NCBI RefSeq assembly: GCF_001949145.1
Contig: NW_019091606.1
Coordinates: 146,133-210,132, forward strand
Direction: 5' to 3'
Origin: Acanthaster planci
Lineage: Eukaryota > Echinodermata > Asteroidea > Valvatida > Acanthasteridae
DNA length: 64,000 nt
Positions 13,367 to 26,200 of the stretch are shown here, piece after piece. The notes below the pieces were generated by a model that was given only the letters and a program-made list of their open reading frames with translations, ran no database searches and was not told the DNA's origin. The position numbers and the translations under genes were made by a program. Every line of letters begins with the position of its first letter. Within the stretch, counting starts at the first letter, position 1.

Positions 13367-14048
13367 GGTATTAACATCCCTCATAGTTTTTGTTAAAGAT
13401 GAAGTTAACTCAAGCAAACTCGTAAATACTGAAAGACAGTCCAGACTTTAAGGAAACCCAAACTCGCCTGCAGTTAACACTGGCACAACGGCACATCTGG
13501 AGTTGTTTGGAATTCAGGAATTGTGTTTTTTTTAAACAAAAACCCATGTGAAAAAATTTGATACATATTTTCATTTAGCTGGTATGTGCCAAATTCCTGT
13601 TGCCAAAATCTTTAGTCTACAAAGGCTTTAGTGCTGCTGTCAATACATTATGAATCCCACAATGTAAGTCGTGACCTATTCATATTAACAATGACAAAGG
13701 CATTCCATCGTCAGTTATCACAGACTGTTACTATGACAAGACTTGTGAGGGATATTACAACTTGGCTAGATTACAACAAGAAAGTGGGCAACAGCTGCCG
13801 TGAGAAACATGCCAGAACTGCAGCTTGAGTGTGAAAGTTGAGCTGTGGAATATTAAAAACCAATCTCTTTTATAAATAATCCTGAACCAAATTATCTGGA
13901 TGTGAAAACTACAGATCAACTTTCCTGACGGCAAAATTGTCCACCACAATATAAAAGAGAAAATTTGCCCCCCAAAACGAGGAAGTAGGGCTGCAAAATG
14001 CTAAGCAGCCTATTCCAAAAGACGCCAAACGTGACCTGCCCAAACTCT

Positions 14049-14208
14049 TCAGGCCTCAACTGGCCACAGCAGTACTAAATTCTGACCCTCTTTCTTGAAG
14101 ACTGGCCGGTCGGTTGAGACCTTCTGGACGCTGACTGTCTTCCTGTGTTTACCCAGCTGGCAGTTCAGGGTCGGGGTGACGATCAGCCGCAGTTCTCGTT
14201 TCTTCGAT
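14049..14208 (-). CDS. MYO1D: MYO1D exon 20 (C-terminus, stop)
   Basis: Residues 955-1006 and TGA at 14049-14051. [20 protein letters not shown] then [20 protein letters not shown] and a short hydrophobic end [10 protein letters not shown]. It aligns with the human C-terminus around QCSLHGKKCTVSVE. Acceptor ATGTACAG. Confidence 0.94.
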
Positions 14209-17200
14209 CTGTACATGAACATTACGCTGTGTTATTTGGAAGGTCTGTAATTTTCCAAGCGTGAAAGTCACAGGATGCCCACTGAATAGATCGACATACA
14301 CATATCATCAACTGGAAGGCACACTTTCTTATAATAACAGAAATGATAATTATTAAACATGTAGTGTGCTCTCAGAGACATGCCTTTTCAAAACCTCTTC
14401 ATATAAAGTCTCAGAAATTCCAAGTTAAACATTAAAATCTAAGCATAAAATACAAGATTACACACCAAAACTAAGCACTTAAACTAGATTAAAAAATCCT
14501 AAAATAAGCCATTAATAAAAAAAATGAGCATTAAAATTATGAATCAAAATCTGACAAAAAATACAACCAATGAAAGAGACAAATGCAGCAATGTGTGTCT
14601 GCTGCAACGAGCCGCCATGGCTATCAACAAGCATGGGTTTGAGTCAATCCTGCAACGTCGTACCCACAACAAGGCTGTAGAATGACTGCATTTACACACG
14701 TACCTTCTAGCAAGCTTGATGTACAAGCTCCACTTTTAAATTTTCAGTGGACTAGGCATGTGCCGCAAATTGCGTCCCTCTCTCTTCCAGTGAGGGATGC
14801 GATTTGCTTCACCTTGTTACAGTGCAATACACAGAATATGGTATGGACCGTGGTATGTGGCCACATATTGCAGGGTTGGTTGCCATGGGTCAACCAATCA
14901 GGACAAAGGATTGTACACTGATCAGATAAAAAACCTGCTAGCTTCAGTTTTAACTTACTCAATCCACTGTCTGCACAGCACACCGATCAGCTCGGGCACC
15001 CTGTTCTCCCCCCGGGTGTTGGTCAGCCCCACCACGATGTCGTTGTCTCCGGACAGGTGCAGAATCACCAGCTGGTCGGAGCCGGGCGTGATGCTCATGC
15101 CAGTCACCTGTCATTGAAAAGAACCAAACTGAATATCCAGGGATTGGCATGTCACCTTTTCAATAAGCTGCCCGTGTGGAGTATCTCTCCCCATCCCTCT
15201 GACATTTTCTGTACGTATCTGCCATGAGACGTGTCCACAACAAAAGAGAAAAACCAGACTACAGCACAAACAAGAGCATCAACCTAAAAACCTGTTTAAA
15301 AAGCACTGTGGGGTAAACACATCAATGCAATTATCTAGATATTGTTTTTTATTCTGTTATACCTTGAAATCCTGAAAGACTCAAAACTGACAGTTTTCAG
15401 CAGATCAGCCGCAACTTTGATTTGAATACATAACATTACTCTAGGTGTTTATATAGATGCGCACAATTATGTAAACATCCATCCAAAGACGCAACATACA
15501 CAGACGCATCTGAAACTTTGATCACACATTGATGCGCGATTCCCAGAGGATATGTCAAAGTGCCTTGATCAAGAACAAACATATCCACTGGGCTGACACG
15601 GACCCATTATTCTTTGAACACTATTAATAAGACCTTGCTAGAAAACCTGTGCAGCTCCTGAAGCAATTTTAATTGGGGTGGCCTAGAGGTTAGTTCTCAT
15701 TATATTGTCTTTTCCAAAACGTGGATTCCAGGATTCCAAATAAGAAGCCACGCAATTCCTTCAGTCACCTCTCAGTGAGCAACTGAATTATACTTGGGCA
15801 AATACTATGAGTTTTATCATAGATCTCATCATAGCAGAAATGAGAATAGAAATAAAGGACAATGATGAAACTATAAAATAGCTACTGCAAAAACAAATTT
15901 ACTAAAAATCTCCAACCAGACTTCAAATCACCTCCGACATGTGAGTGCCTATCCTCATTGGCTTGAAGCCCTTTTTAGGGTCCAGCTTGTAGATGAACTT
16001 GTCCGTGACCAGCAGCGCTCGGTCAGCACATTTGTTGTGCTTGTTGATCTTTGGGGGAAAAATACAACAGAAAAACAGTTATTTTATAGTTTTGGTTTCC
16101 CATGGTGTGAAAAGTCCACTCGAGTTTGTGGACTAAATTACCATTTTGCAATTCTGCAGCTTTATATTGTGGAATCTGATAGTTTGCGGAAACACCATGT
16201 ATGAAAAGCCACATTGAGAAGGGTGTGGTTCTGACAAGAACCGTTTCTCTTTTTCAATCAGTCAGTTTGACGTCATAAGCTACATTTTTAACAAAGTAAA
16301 TGCAAGGCAGACATACATGATCACATAATCAAGATTTACTGATGAAAGGTTGACTCGCCAATTGATTTCACAACAATATGGACTTGTAAAAATGACGTTA
16401 AAACACACAAAATGTTCTTCTTTTTTGTCATTTCATTACCTTTATGACAGAGGACGAGAACAGGATTTGGTTGAAGTGGTCTTTGTTCTTTAGCTGGTTG
16501 CACATTGAAACAAACGGGGCAGTTTGGTTGTTTTCTGAGATCTGTGGGAGACAGCAGATGAGCATTCACTAAGGCATGATCTGTAATATCCTTAAAGGCA
16601 GTCACTACACAATTCCTTGTCACAGATGCATTAATGAGAGTTTCCCAACAAGAAGTTGATGAAAACTCCATCTGCACTCGTTTTCAAAAATTCTTCAGCC
16701 ACCGTGCAGCCGTGATTTGCACAGGCAGATGTTTGGAAAACATGGTCAGCTTTTCGAACATGGCAAAACATTCTTACAGCAAAGCTGGGCTTCACTTAAA
16801 CAAGATCCATAAAAGAGAGGGCTTGCAGTACCATCATGTGGAGAGATCTCTTTTTGAGTCCATTATAAAATTCAATACAATATGTTGTCATTTTGTTGAG
16901 AAATTCAAAAGGATGGAAAATAAAACTATGTTAAAATCGGCATCAAAGCACCACAATGCCACTTCACTCACGATTGCACCTCATGGTCCACTACTACATC
17001 CCAGTGTTGTAGTTGAGTATTTTTCGAGTGCCAAGTTCTCGGCCAAATAATTTAACCAGTTAGGCGGGAACAAAGCTGAAGTACATGGGCATTTGATGGT
17101 ACATTGTACATGTACAAAGGTAAGATTACAAAGTGAAAGTATGACTTCAGACTATCACTGCTTATTAAAAATTAAGTTTCCAGGACGAAAAGTACTTGAA

Positions 17201-20200
17201 AGGTAGTCAGTTGAGTACTTTCCGAGTACTTTTCTCCTAAAAACTTAAATTTGACAAAATTGGGAGTGTCTGAAGTCGTACATTTAGTTTGTAATCTTTA
17301 ATACCTTTGCGCATTTACCACCGAGGGCCTAAGTACTCCAGCTTTATTCCCTTGTACCCAGTTCAATATTTGGCAGAGAACCTTGGTACTCAGAGAGCAC
17401 TCGACTAAAACACTGACACTTCCTCATCAGAGCCATGCATGCACGAGCCTGCCATGGTGCACGCGCACGCCGGTTTGTACCATGCATCATGGCCTGCCCT
17501 ACTGGCTCTTTTCGATAGGCTACACAGCATCATCAAAGGATCCTACTGGGAGTCTGCAGTTTTATGGATTTTTTACCAATGCCCTCCAAAAAGTGTTCGG
17601 GGCCAATGCCTCACCTAACACCACCCTTGTAAAGGCAAAAGTAAAGCAATGCATGAAGTTAAGGAAACTTAATCCTAATGTGGTAGGCAGTGAAAAGTCG
17701 CTAAGCTGACTTTTGTACATGTGGCATATAGACAAATTGGTACCAAGTACTGTATACGAGCTAAAGATAAGCCAATCAGAGTACAAGAAAGGTACATCTA
17801 TGGTCACAACACATGGCAACCAGTGATACTTTAGGGAATTCTTAATCATTGGCTTTTCTTACTTTGAGTCACAAATCTAATTAGAAACAACCTCTTTGAC
17901 ACAGCAAAACACAGAATCTGTTTTGGTGTAGTAAAATCAAGCTGATTGGTTAACAAACTCTAACTTACTGATGCGAGATAGTTGCCTTGCCATTTTCTCT
18001 TGTAGCCCCAGTCTTGGCATCGTCCGTTGAGGGCATCCATGGCAGCAATCTTCAGCTTCATCTCGGGCCAGTCATCCTTAGGAAGTCGGTTCAACACCAG
18101 GCGGCACATCCATCTGTGAAAGACAACTTGAACATGTCAACACTTAACGTCGCTCCTCCCCCCTAAAACTACATGTAATGCTCTTTCCTGCTCTTCGGAA
18201 GTCATTGGCCTCTATTTCTGAATAAACTATCATCAACGAGTTGCAAGTTGTAAGAGCTGCTGGTACTTTTGAGTGAACACGTAGATTGCCGACTGCGAGT
18301 ATACTCATAGTCACAGGTGTACCAGATTCTCCCATGAGTATACTCGTAGGAAATGAGAGGCTATTGTAATGTAAATTGAAAACAATGGCATCACCGAAGA
18401 GCAAAACAAATAAACTGCTGGCAGTGTGGAGGACATACATCTGTAAATGCACAACGCTTGGCAAGTGGGAATGCCCCTTTGAAATTACGCGTGCCAGTCA
18501 ACGTGTTAAAGGCAGTGGCGTAATTATGGGGGGGCGGGGGCTTGGCTTTCCTTCACTCCCAAATCCAAGTATCATACACATATGGGTATGGATCCATACA
18601 AATATGTATGCAAAATGACACAAAAGCAAGGATTCTCAGTTGTATGTACATGTGCGTGTAGTGATTATCTATGGACATTCAGCAGGTGTTGTTCAGCTGG
18701 AGAGGGAAATTTGGAATATGAACTCACAGACACAAATCTGGATTCCGAGTCCAGTTACATGCCGTCCCTCATGCATACAAACATGTATTCATCTCTATGC
18801 CAACTGTCCTAAGCACCATTTCCTGACCTTTTCCGTCACATTTTGAAGCCTTCAATATGGTCAATTCACAATAATGTGCCTCAAAGAGTTTGTAACGCGT
18901 TGGCCAATCACAATGCGCGAAATCAGTCGACCCAATGCGCGTTTGGAAAGGGTCGACAGATTTAATGCGTTGTGATTAGCCAATGCGTTGCAAACTCTCG
19001 GAGGCACACTATTGAAAAGGGCCGTATTACAGAGTAGAGGTTTGTTAAACACACCTTCAAAGCGAAATCACATGCTAGAATGAACATGTATGCAAGTACT
19101 TGTTTGAACCATAAGCTCTATATTCTCATAAAACAGGCACACTGCTGTACTTTTGTGTTGTATGCAAAACAGAAAATAAGGAAATAGCTTCAAAGCAAAA
19201 GCCTAAAATCCTGCAATCAAAACAACAACGCTGCTGGTGCATAAAGGTAATCATGTTCTTCACTGCCACGACTCTAACTCATATCCTAAAAACCTGCACA
19301 ATGAAACCATAAATGTTATACACATGTACGCTTCACAGAAACCTGTGGTGGTAGTTGTAAACAGGAAACAAAGAACAGGAAGAAAAATATCACATAACCT
19401 TTTTCCTGAATACAATAAGTGCCTTGCAGATGCCCTCCGGTAAATTGATAATCATAAATACCTCAGACGGTCTCCTATCCCTGCAACATGACCGTGTATT
19501 AACATTTGAAAATGCCCGCTGAGAAGTGATAATGCCCGCTGCGTAAATCACGCGCTGGTGCTTGGATACCAGACAATTTCATTGATTCTGATTGGTCAAG
19601 AGACGGTGTGCACGCGGCTCGCCAAGTCCATATCATTCTATTGGACAACTCGCAAAAGGAATATGCCATAAAATGGTTGGGGTGTTCTGGAAAATGAGAG
19701 TCAAATTCTAGAACAAAATTGTTGGAAATCCAGCATGTATTGACTACTTTTGACTCTCTGACTAAAAAGGTATTTCTGAGTCAGAATAAATACGTGTTTG
19801 GCCAGTCTTAAACTAACATTAAAGGCCGGCCCAGGAGACTGAATGCTGATAAGGCCCTCGCTCGGTCATTAGTTGTGTCCATTCTCCTCAGCCAGTCCTA
19901 TATATGCACGTTTAAGACCGTCCAAGCACATATTTATTTCCTTATTAACCCCTTCGCTCCGGGAGACGGCAAGAGCCGCGGCTTTGTGTGAGGATTAGTG
20001 CATACCACACACACAGTCTATTCACCATGCAGCTGCTGGTTCAATGGGACCTGCTGATGGACAAAGCCCTCCATTCAGGGCATACCACAGCCCAGCAGTC
20101 ACAGTCAAAGGATTTACCGGTGCGAAGGGGTTAATCACTTTGGCTGGGATTGCTCACATACTGCCTGTGACTTTTGTGCATCATCCTGTTGAATTTCTTC

Positions 20201-23200
20201 AACACCTTCGGGGGCTCTGGCCACTCCAGGCTCTTCCCATAGTCGTTCAGATTCTTGACATCTCGGAATGTGTCCTGCAGCTTGTACAGGTAGCGGTGAA
20301 TTTTGAAGTGCCGGTAGGAAGCCATGATGCGGTAGATGGCGCGCATTTTGTGGGCACGCTGTCGGGCTAGTGTACCCCTCCAGACCTGGCAGATTAATGG
20401 ATATGCATGTAAACCATGGGTTCTTACTGCGTGATTCCATTCACTTTGTCAAAGCCATTTCACATACTTTACCTGATGGGTCAACATGTTGTGTGGTCTT
20501 ATGACATCATGCGCAAATTGTCTGCTGTAAGTGCATAGACAGTATACACTAGTTGCTATGCAAAGCTTGACATGAATGTAAGTCTTCACCACGTTGTTTG
20601 TTAATTTGTAATGTACAGATGGACAGAAAAAAGACAATTTCTTCTCATGTTTTGCACCACATGTCTGTGTTTAGCAAGATTACATATAGTTGCAGGTACA
20701 ACGCTTGACTGTCCCCACTAGTATTACCAGATAGCTACTGAAAGGGTTCTGGATATCGGAACATAATGAACATGTATGTTTGTATTTGAAAAAAAAATAT
20801 ATCTCCAGCGACATTACAGCAAGAGTGGACATAGGTTTTAAAATGAAATTTAATCTGAGTACCCTAGGTATACAGAGGTTTGAAAATGAAGTGAAATCCG
20901 AACCCTGTACATGTAGGTTCTGTGCAAATCAAGTCAAGATTGGAGGATTAAGGACTGTTAGAGATATAAAAGTGCATGTCAATATGCTTTTTATTTGTGG
21001 TTTATTTTATTTCATTCCAAACATTTCAGTTTAAAAAATACTTGAAGTCAAAGACTCAATTGTTGCATTTAAAAAAAAATAAGTGCCAGTACAATTGACA
21101 AAAATTTGGAAAAAATAAATGCCATGACCCTTAATGTGGATTTCATTTTTGATTTCATATTCATTTTCACTGATGTCCTTTTGGTGTAACTCTGATGTTA
21201 AATTGTAATTTCAATGAATCAAGGAATTTGGGTAATCTTTGATATATTTTAGCTTTAACGTACACTTCAATAATGTGCCAGGTTTAATAATAGTTGCGAA
21301 GTGCATCTGAATGTTTCCAGTTTGCATTTCCTGTCAATAAACCTAATTATCATTACTCTGATAAACTGAACTTAAAATTGTGCGACAGCTTTGGCAGAAA
21401 GCGGGTTCTGGCATACAACCAATACATTGACTAGCTTCATGATGGGACAGCATATTAAAAGTGATCCACTCACCTTCTGTAGGAAGACAGCGATATGGGG
21501 TATGAGTTGTGCACGAGCTTCCTCTAGCGCGTACACGGTGCGCGGTGTCCGGATAAACAGCTTGGTTTTACCGTAGGCGACATCGTCCTCCAGTTGCTTC
21601 TCTTGCAGCAAGAGCTCCACACCTTGTCTGTCGGCGCCTCCCCGGAAGTTTGGCCAGGTGAATTGAGAGAGCATCTTGTACCTAAAGGAAGGAAAAAAAA
21701 CCTGGTGATGTAACTGGTGCATAAATCCCCACTTCCTATACTCCATTTGAATACATACAGACAGATAAATAGGCACAGTACAATCTTTGCAAGTGTGTAC
21801 CCAACTGCAAAACCAACAAGACTGCATGGAAGATGTATGTCTTTATCGGCTGCTCCTATCAGAAGTTGCATGGAGGTGAAGACAGCAGTCAAGTATGAGG
21901 TAAGAAGCCTCTGTGAAGGAGAGACGCCATGGGCAAGAACAGCTTGGAGAAGGGAAGGAGAAATTACACATGTAATGAAGCCTTGAGGTAATTACCAGTC
22001 CCCACACAGCAAGTGGGCAAGTTTTGATCAAAGGGATGTCCAAAATTTCAGCTTCGATTCAGGCTATGTCTTTGACATCAACCCTGTTTGTTCATGCACC
22101 GGTGCATGTATAACCAATGAAGCTTAATGCATATTACTTCAATCATTATAAAGCCAACAGCATACGATTTGACATTCCTGGGGCAAAAAATCCTGTTACG
22201 CTGATGACGAAGACCAGACTACAATATGGAAAACATTTCAACTTGATCCTGATGTAATGTGCCACTGTTTCATGCACTAACCTGTGCAGGAACCTTGTGT
22301 AGTGCTGACGAGATGCAAAGCCTGCCCGACGCACCCGAACATTCTCCAAGAGTCCCAGGTAGCGGACTTGGTGAAGGCATCGCTCCTGGTCAAACAGGAG
22401 GGGTGACTTGGCCTCATTGGGCTTGATGCAGCGGACGTAGAACGGCTCCTGATGACAAATAGATGATGAATATGTGTGAGATGACTGGGTGTTGGCAGAT
22501 TTGGTGGGATGAAAGGTTTTTTGCGTACTTCAAATATGCTTCACACAGGAGTTGGCTTGGGCGGTATTTTGATATCACTGAATACCGCTTTTTTTTTAAA
22601 TACTGAACAATACCGACTAACAATCCATGAATACCGGAATACCGGCTAATTCGGTATTGAATTTTACTACCGCGGTATTCTGGCTAATTTGTTCAGAATG
22701 TTCCCACAACCCTCATAAGATGAAAGCAGACAATTATATCCACAACAGTGACTGCATACTTTGTGGTTTCAGTCACCCAGCATTGTGTTCGTATTGTCTC
22801 TTTTGGTGAGGAGATAAGATGTAACGTGATTCTTCAGCATGCAGCCATCAACCCACGTGGCAGAGTTTTCTGGAAGCCACCTTACTATTACACACGCGCA
22901 GTGTTAAGGCGCAGCTAAGAGGAGCAGCCACTGGTGACCGGCACGTAATCATTACAATAACGCACTGTCTCAGCGAGTACCAACTTGACTGTAGTACACG
23001 TGCAGATTTTCACAGCATACGAGTGACCACACAGTAGGAATCACAGAGCAACAAATCAGTATTCAAAACACCATTCGGGTTTTTTATTCTTAATAAATAA
23101 TATTTATTTGACATCAAATGGACAGATAATTATAATATTTATTAAGTTTAGAGGTTTTGTGATGTTAAAATACCCTTTATGCTGGCCCTAGCTTTGTTTG

Positions 23201-26200
23201 TGGTTTGCCTTTGAATGCCAGCATCGCCGCTGCTTTTTGATGACGTAATACCTTCTGCAACGAATACTGCGGTATTAGTAAATACCGCGGTATTTTTTTT
23301 ACGGATACTGCGTATCAAAAAAGGCAATACCGCCCAAGGTTACACAGGACCTTAACCAGTGTCATGAGCTTACATTTATGTACATCTCACCAGGCAAGTT
23401 TTTGCAATGATTTGCTAATTTTACACACAAAAAACAAGTTTAATTTTCAGTCGCACGTGATTTGCACATCAGCCCACACACTGCAGCAACTTTTCTTGGT
23501 GCCCACACTGTCTATTTGGTCCATGGAAGCTGACAATGTCTGGTACCCTGACTCGGGTTATGGTCAGTCATTGTAGCATGTCATCACTCAAAGAAATTCA
23601 TAAATTTGAACACGACTTACAAATTGGCACCTAGTAAAACAAACACACATTATCTACGGAGCTGTCACTATAATGCAGGCAACTCACAACAGTGCATCAC
23701 CAAGAGTTTGCAGCGTGTTGGCCAATCACAACGTATGAAATCTGCCGACCCTTTCCAAACGTGCACTGGGTCGACAGATTTTGCACATTATGATTGGCCA
23801 ACCCGTTACAAACTGTTGGTGGTGCACTATTGTGAAATGGCCGTATTCTATGCCAGTCTCACCTTTGATGCCAAGTTCTTCACAAGCTCAATCATAGAAT
23901 TCTTGAAGATTGTTCCTGCGGTGAGTGGCCGCTTGGTTACCTGTCATATACGTGACAGGGCAAAAAACACTTTCAGTTCTTCAAGTGAATCAACTTGTTT
24001 TTATCACAATGTACTATCATTGTGTTACATAGAACTGAACCCAACAGTCCTAAAATCTTTTGTATAAATGCACCATTTACATATTTTCCAATAAAAAGTT
24101 GCATTTTTGGGAATATGTTGTTCCTTTTGGTTTTTAGAAGCACAGAACGTGTGCTACTATTTACAGAGTTGACTAAAGTCTCCAAAATGTTAACTCAAAC
24201 TTGAGAGGCAGCACAATTTTGCATGCATGTATTTTGGACAAGTTCTCAAAAATGTTCAATTGAAAAATGAAGCAAAAGTAACGAGCGGTCACACCTCAGT
24301 CACTTTCTTCTGTCCTTCAGGCCACATCTCAGAGATGACTGGGTTAGAGCTCAGGAACAGAAGTCTCTTGAAATCCTGATACAGCGTGTCTTTGTTCTTG
24401 TACATGAAACCATTCACATCATACCTGTGAGACACGCATGAGAGAAGATCAAAGCACTGTAGGTTGGTTCATGGGTATTACTTCCTGTACATCTTCGGTC
24501 CATGTACACTCAACTGAAAGTTAACCTGGGAATGGGAAATTTTCATTTCACATTATCATTTCACATGACAGGAAAAACCATTCCCCATGTGGGAACAGTT
24601 TTTCACACATTTGCCAAAAGTGAAAAAACATTTTCACATCTTTTTGGAAAGATTTATGTTGGGAAGATTTATGTCGATTTTACGCCTTTTCCCAACGCAT
24701 TTTTACGCCTTGCGAAATGTGAGTGTGAACTTGAAAATGAATTCTGTGCACAAAATGTCTCATTCCTTTCACCCTTGTTTAACTTTCAAATGCAATGAAG
24801 TGCAAAACATAACTCTGATAATTACTTGTTATTGCTTAGAATCTTGTGGGAGGGAAAATGATCAGCTGCTTACAGGAAACCACTACATGTATGTAATAAT
24901 TACTGGCAATTAAGTCCTTTATATGTAGCCCACAAAAAATAGCACTTCACCTTATTAAGATAAGGCTATGCACCTGTAATGCACCTGTTGAAGTCTTCCA
25001 AAAAGCTCCATTATCTTGGCAGTGGCAAAGTAGCTTTTGATATTCTAACAGGGGGGGGGGCAGAATTTACTGTTTATGCTCCAAGAATAAGACCTGTTTG
25101 AGTTTCCCAAGTTCAGAATATCCAAAACAGAGGGGATGAAGATGCTTTTCAACAGACTTTTTTTCTTTCAAACATGACACTAGTAGTAGACATTAAACAA
25201 TCAACTCACATTTCGTCGGGTGCCCGGCAGAAGGGCGTAAGCGCACTTACGCTCTTTCACCGGGAAGCATGATCACAGCAGAAAAAAATGTTCCCGGCAA
25301 AAGGGTGTAAGAAACACACTCTCTTTATTTAGTAAAACCCGATATAATTTACTACAAAATCAACCTGGGCTGTACAAAAGCAACCTTTGAACAACTTATT
25401 AATCAAAGGACTTGGGCATTTTTTACTTTTACTTTTTGCCCAGAAATCTTCGTATTTCATTAAAATTTAATAGTTGCATACTTTCGTCCTTTTGCTGGGA
25501 AAAGTTTTTTTGCAGTGATCATGCTTCCCGACAAACGGGCCTAAGCGCTTACGCCCTTCTGTCGGGCACACGACGTTTTTTTGTAGAGTAGAGAAAGGTG
25601 TTGCGGTGTAGTTAAAAAGAAGTGCATATACACGTATGTACAAAACCTGACAAGGGCTGAGTGATCACATGCCCATTCTAAAGTAAATTATTTGGGGGCA
25701 CAGTGCTCTTTTCTTTTTCGAGTTTTCTTCTTTTTCTTATGTTTCAAATGCTGTCCACTCTGAGGAAACGGATTTACAATGTAGCTGTTTTTCATTCAAA
25801 AATAACACTGAAGACGGGAGCAAGTATTTACTGTCCTGACCCTTTGGCCGTGTTCAGTTTTTACTTACATGACATCTCCAGCATAGTGTCTGATGCGGAA
25901 GTCTCTGTTGTACTCTAGTGACTTATCGGCAGGGTTCAAGGTGCGGCTAGTGTAGTGTGGATGGGTGGCTAGCTTCTGATTCATAGCCTCTAGAAACATC
26001 TGGGTACATAAGACAGTGGAAAGCTGCCTAATGTGTGCCAATAAAAATGACTAATTGTTTAATGCACGTCCTCAGGTCTGCATTCCTGACTGGTAATTCA
26101 AGCCCAATCACAGTAATATTCATACGAGACACAGAACCAGACACTTTCATTTTTAAGATGAATCACAAACGTACATGTATTTCAAGTGTTCACACTCCAG

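Larger units (their letters stand above)
7952..14048 (-). other. MYO1D 3' flank, possibly a long 3' UTR
   Basis: After the stop there is no further conserved coding sequence. The stretch down to about 7950 is AT-rich and carries several AATAAA signals on the minus strand (near 11372, 10931, 9606, 9309, 9245 and 7952). The last is followed about 32 nt later by a GT-rich stretch (7908-7920), a usual poly(A) site layout. How much of this is in the mRNA cannot be read from DNA alone. Repeats at 13293, 12744, 10087 and 9968 lie inside it. Confidence 0.3.

Noticed and set aside
23606-24067. 153-codon plus-strand frame over exon 12
   Set aside because: It overlaps the MITE and the opposite-strand MYO1D exon; a shadow frame.
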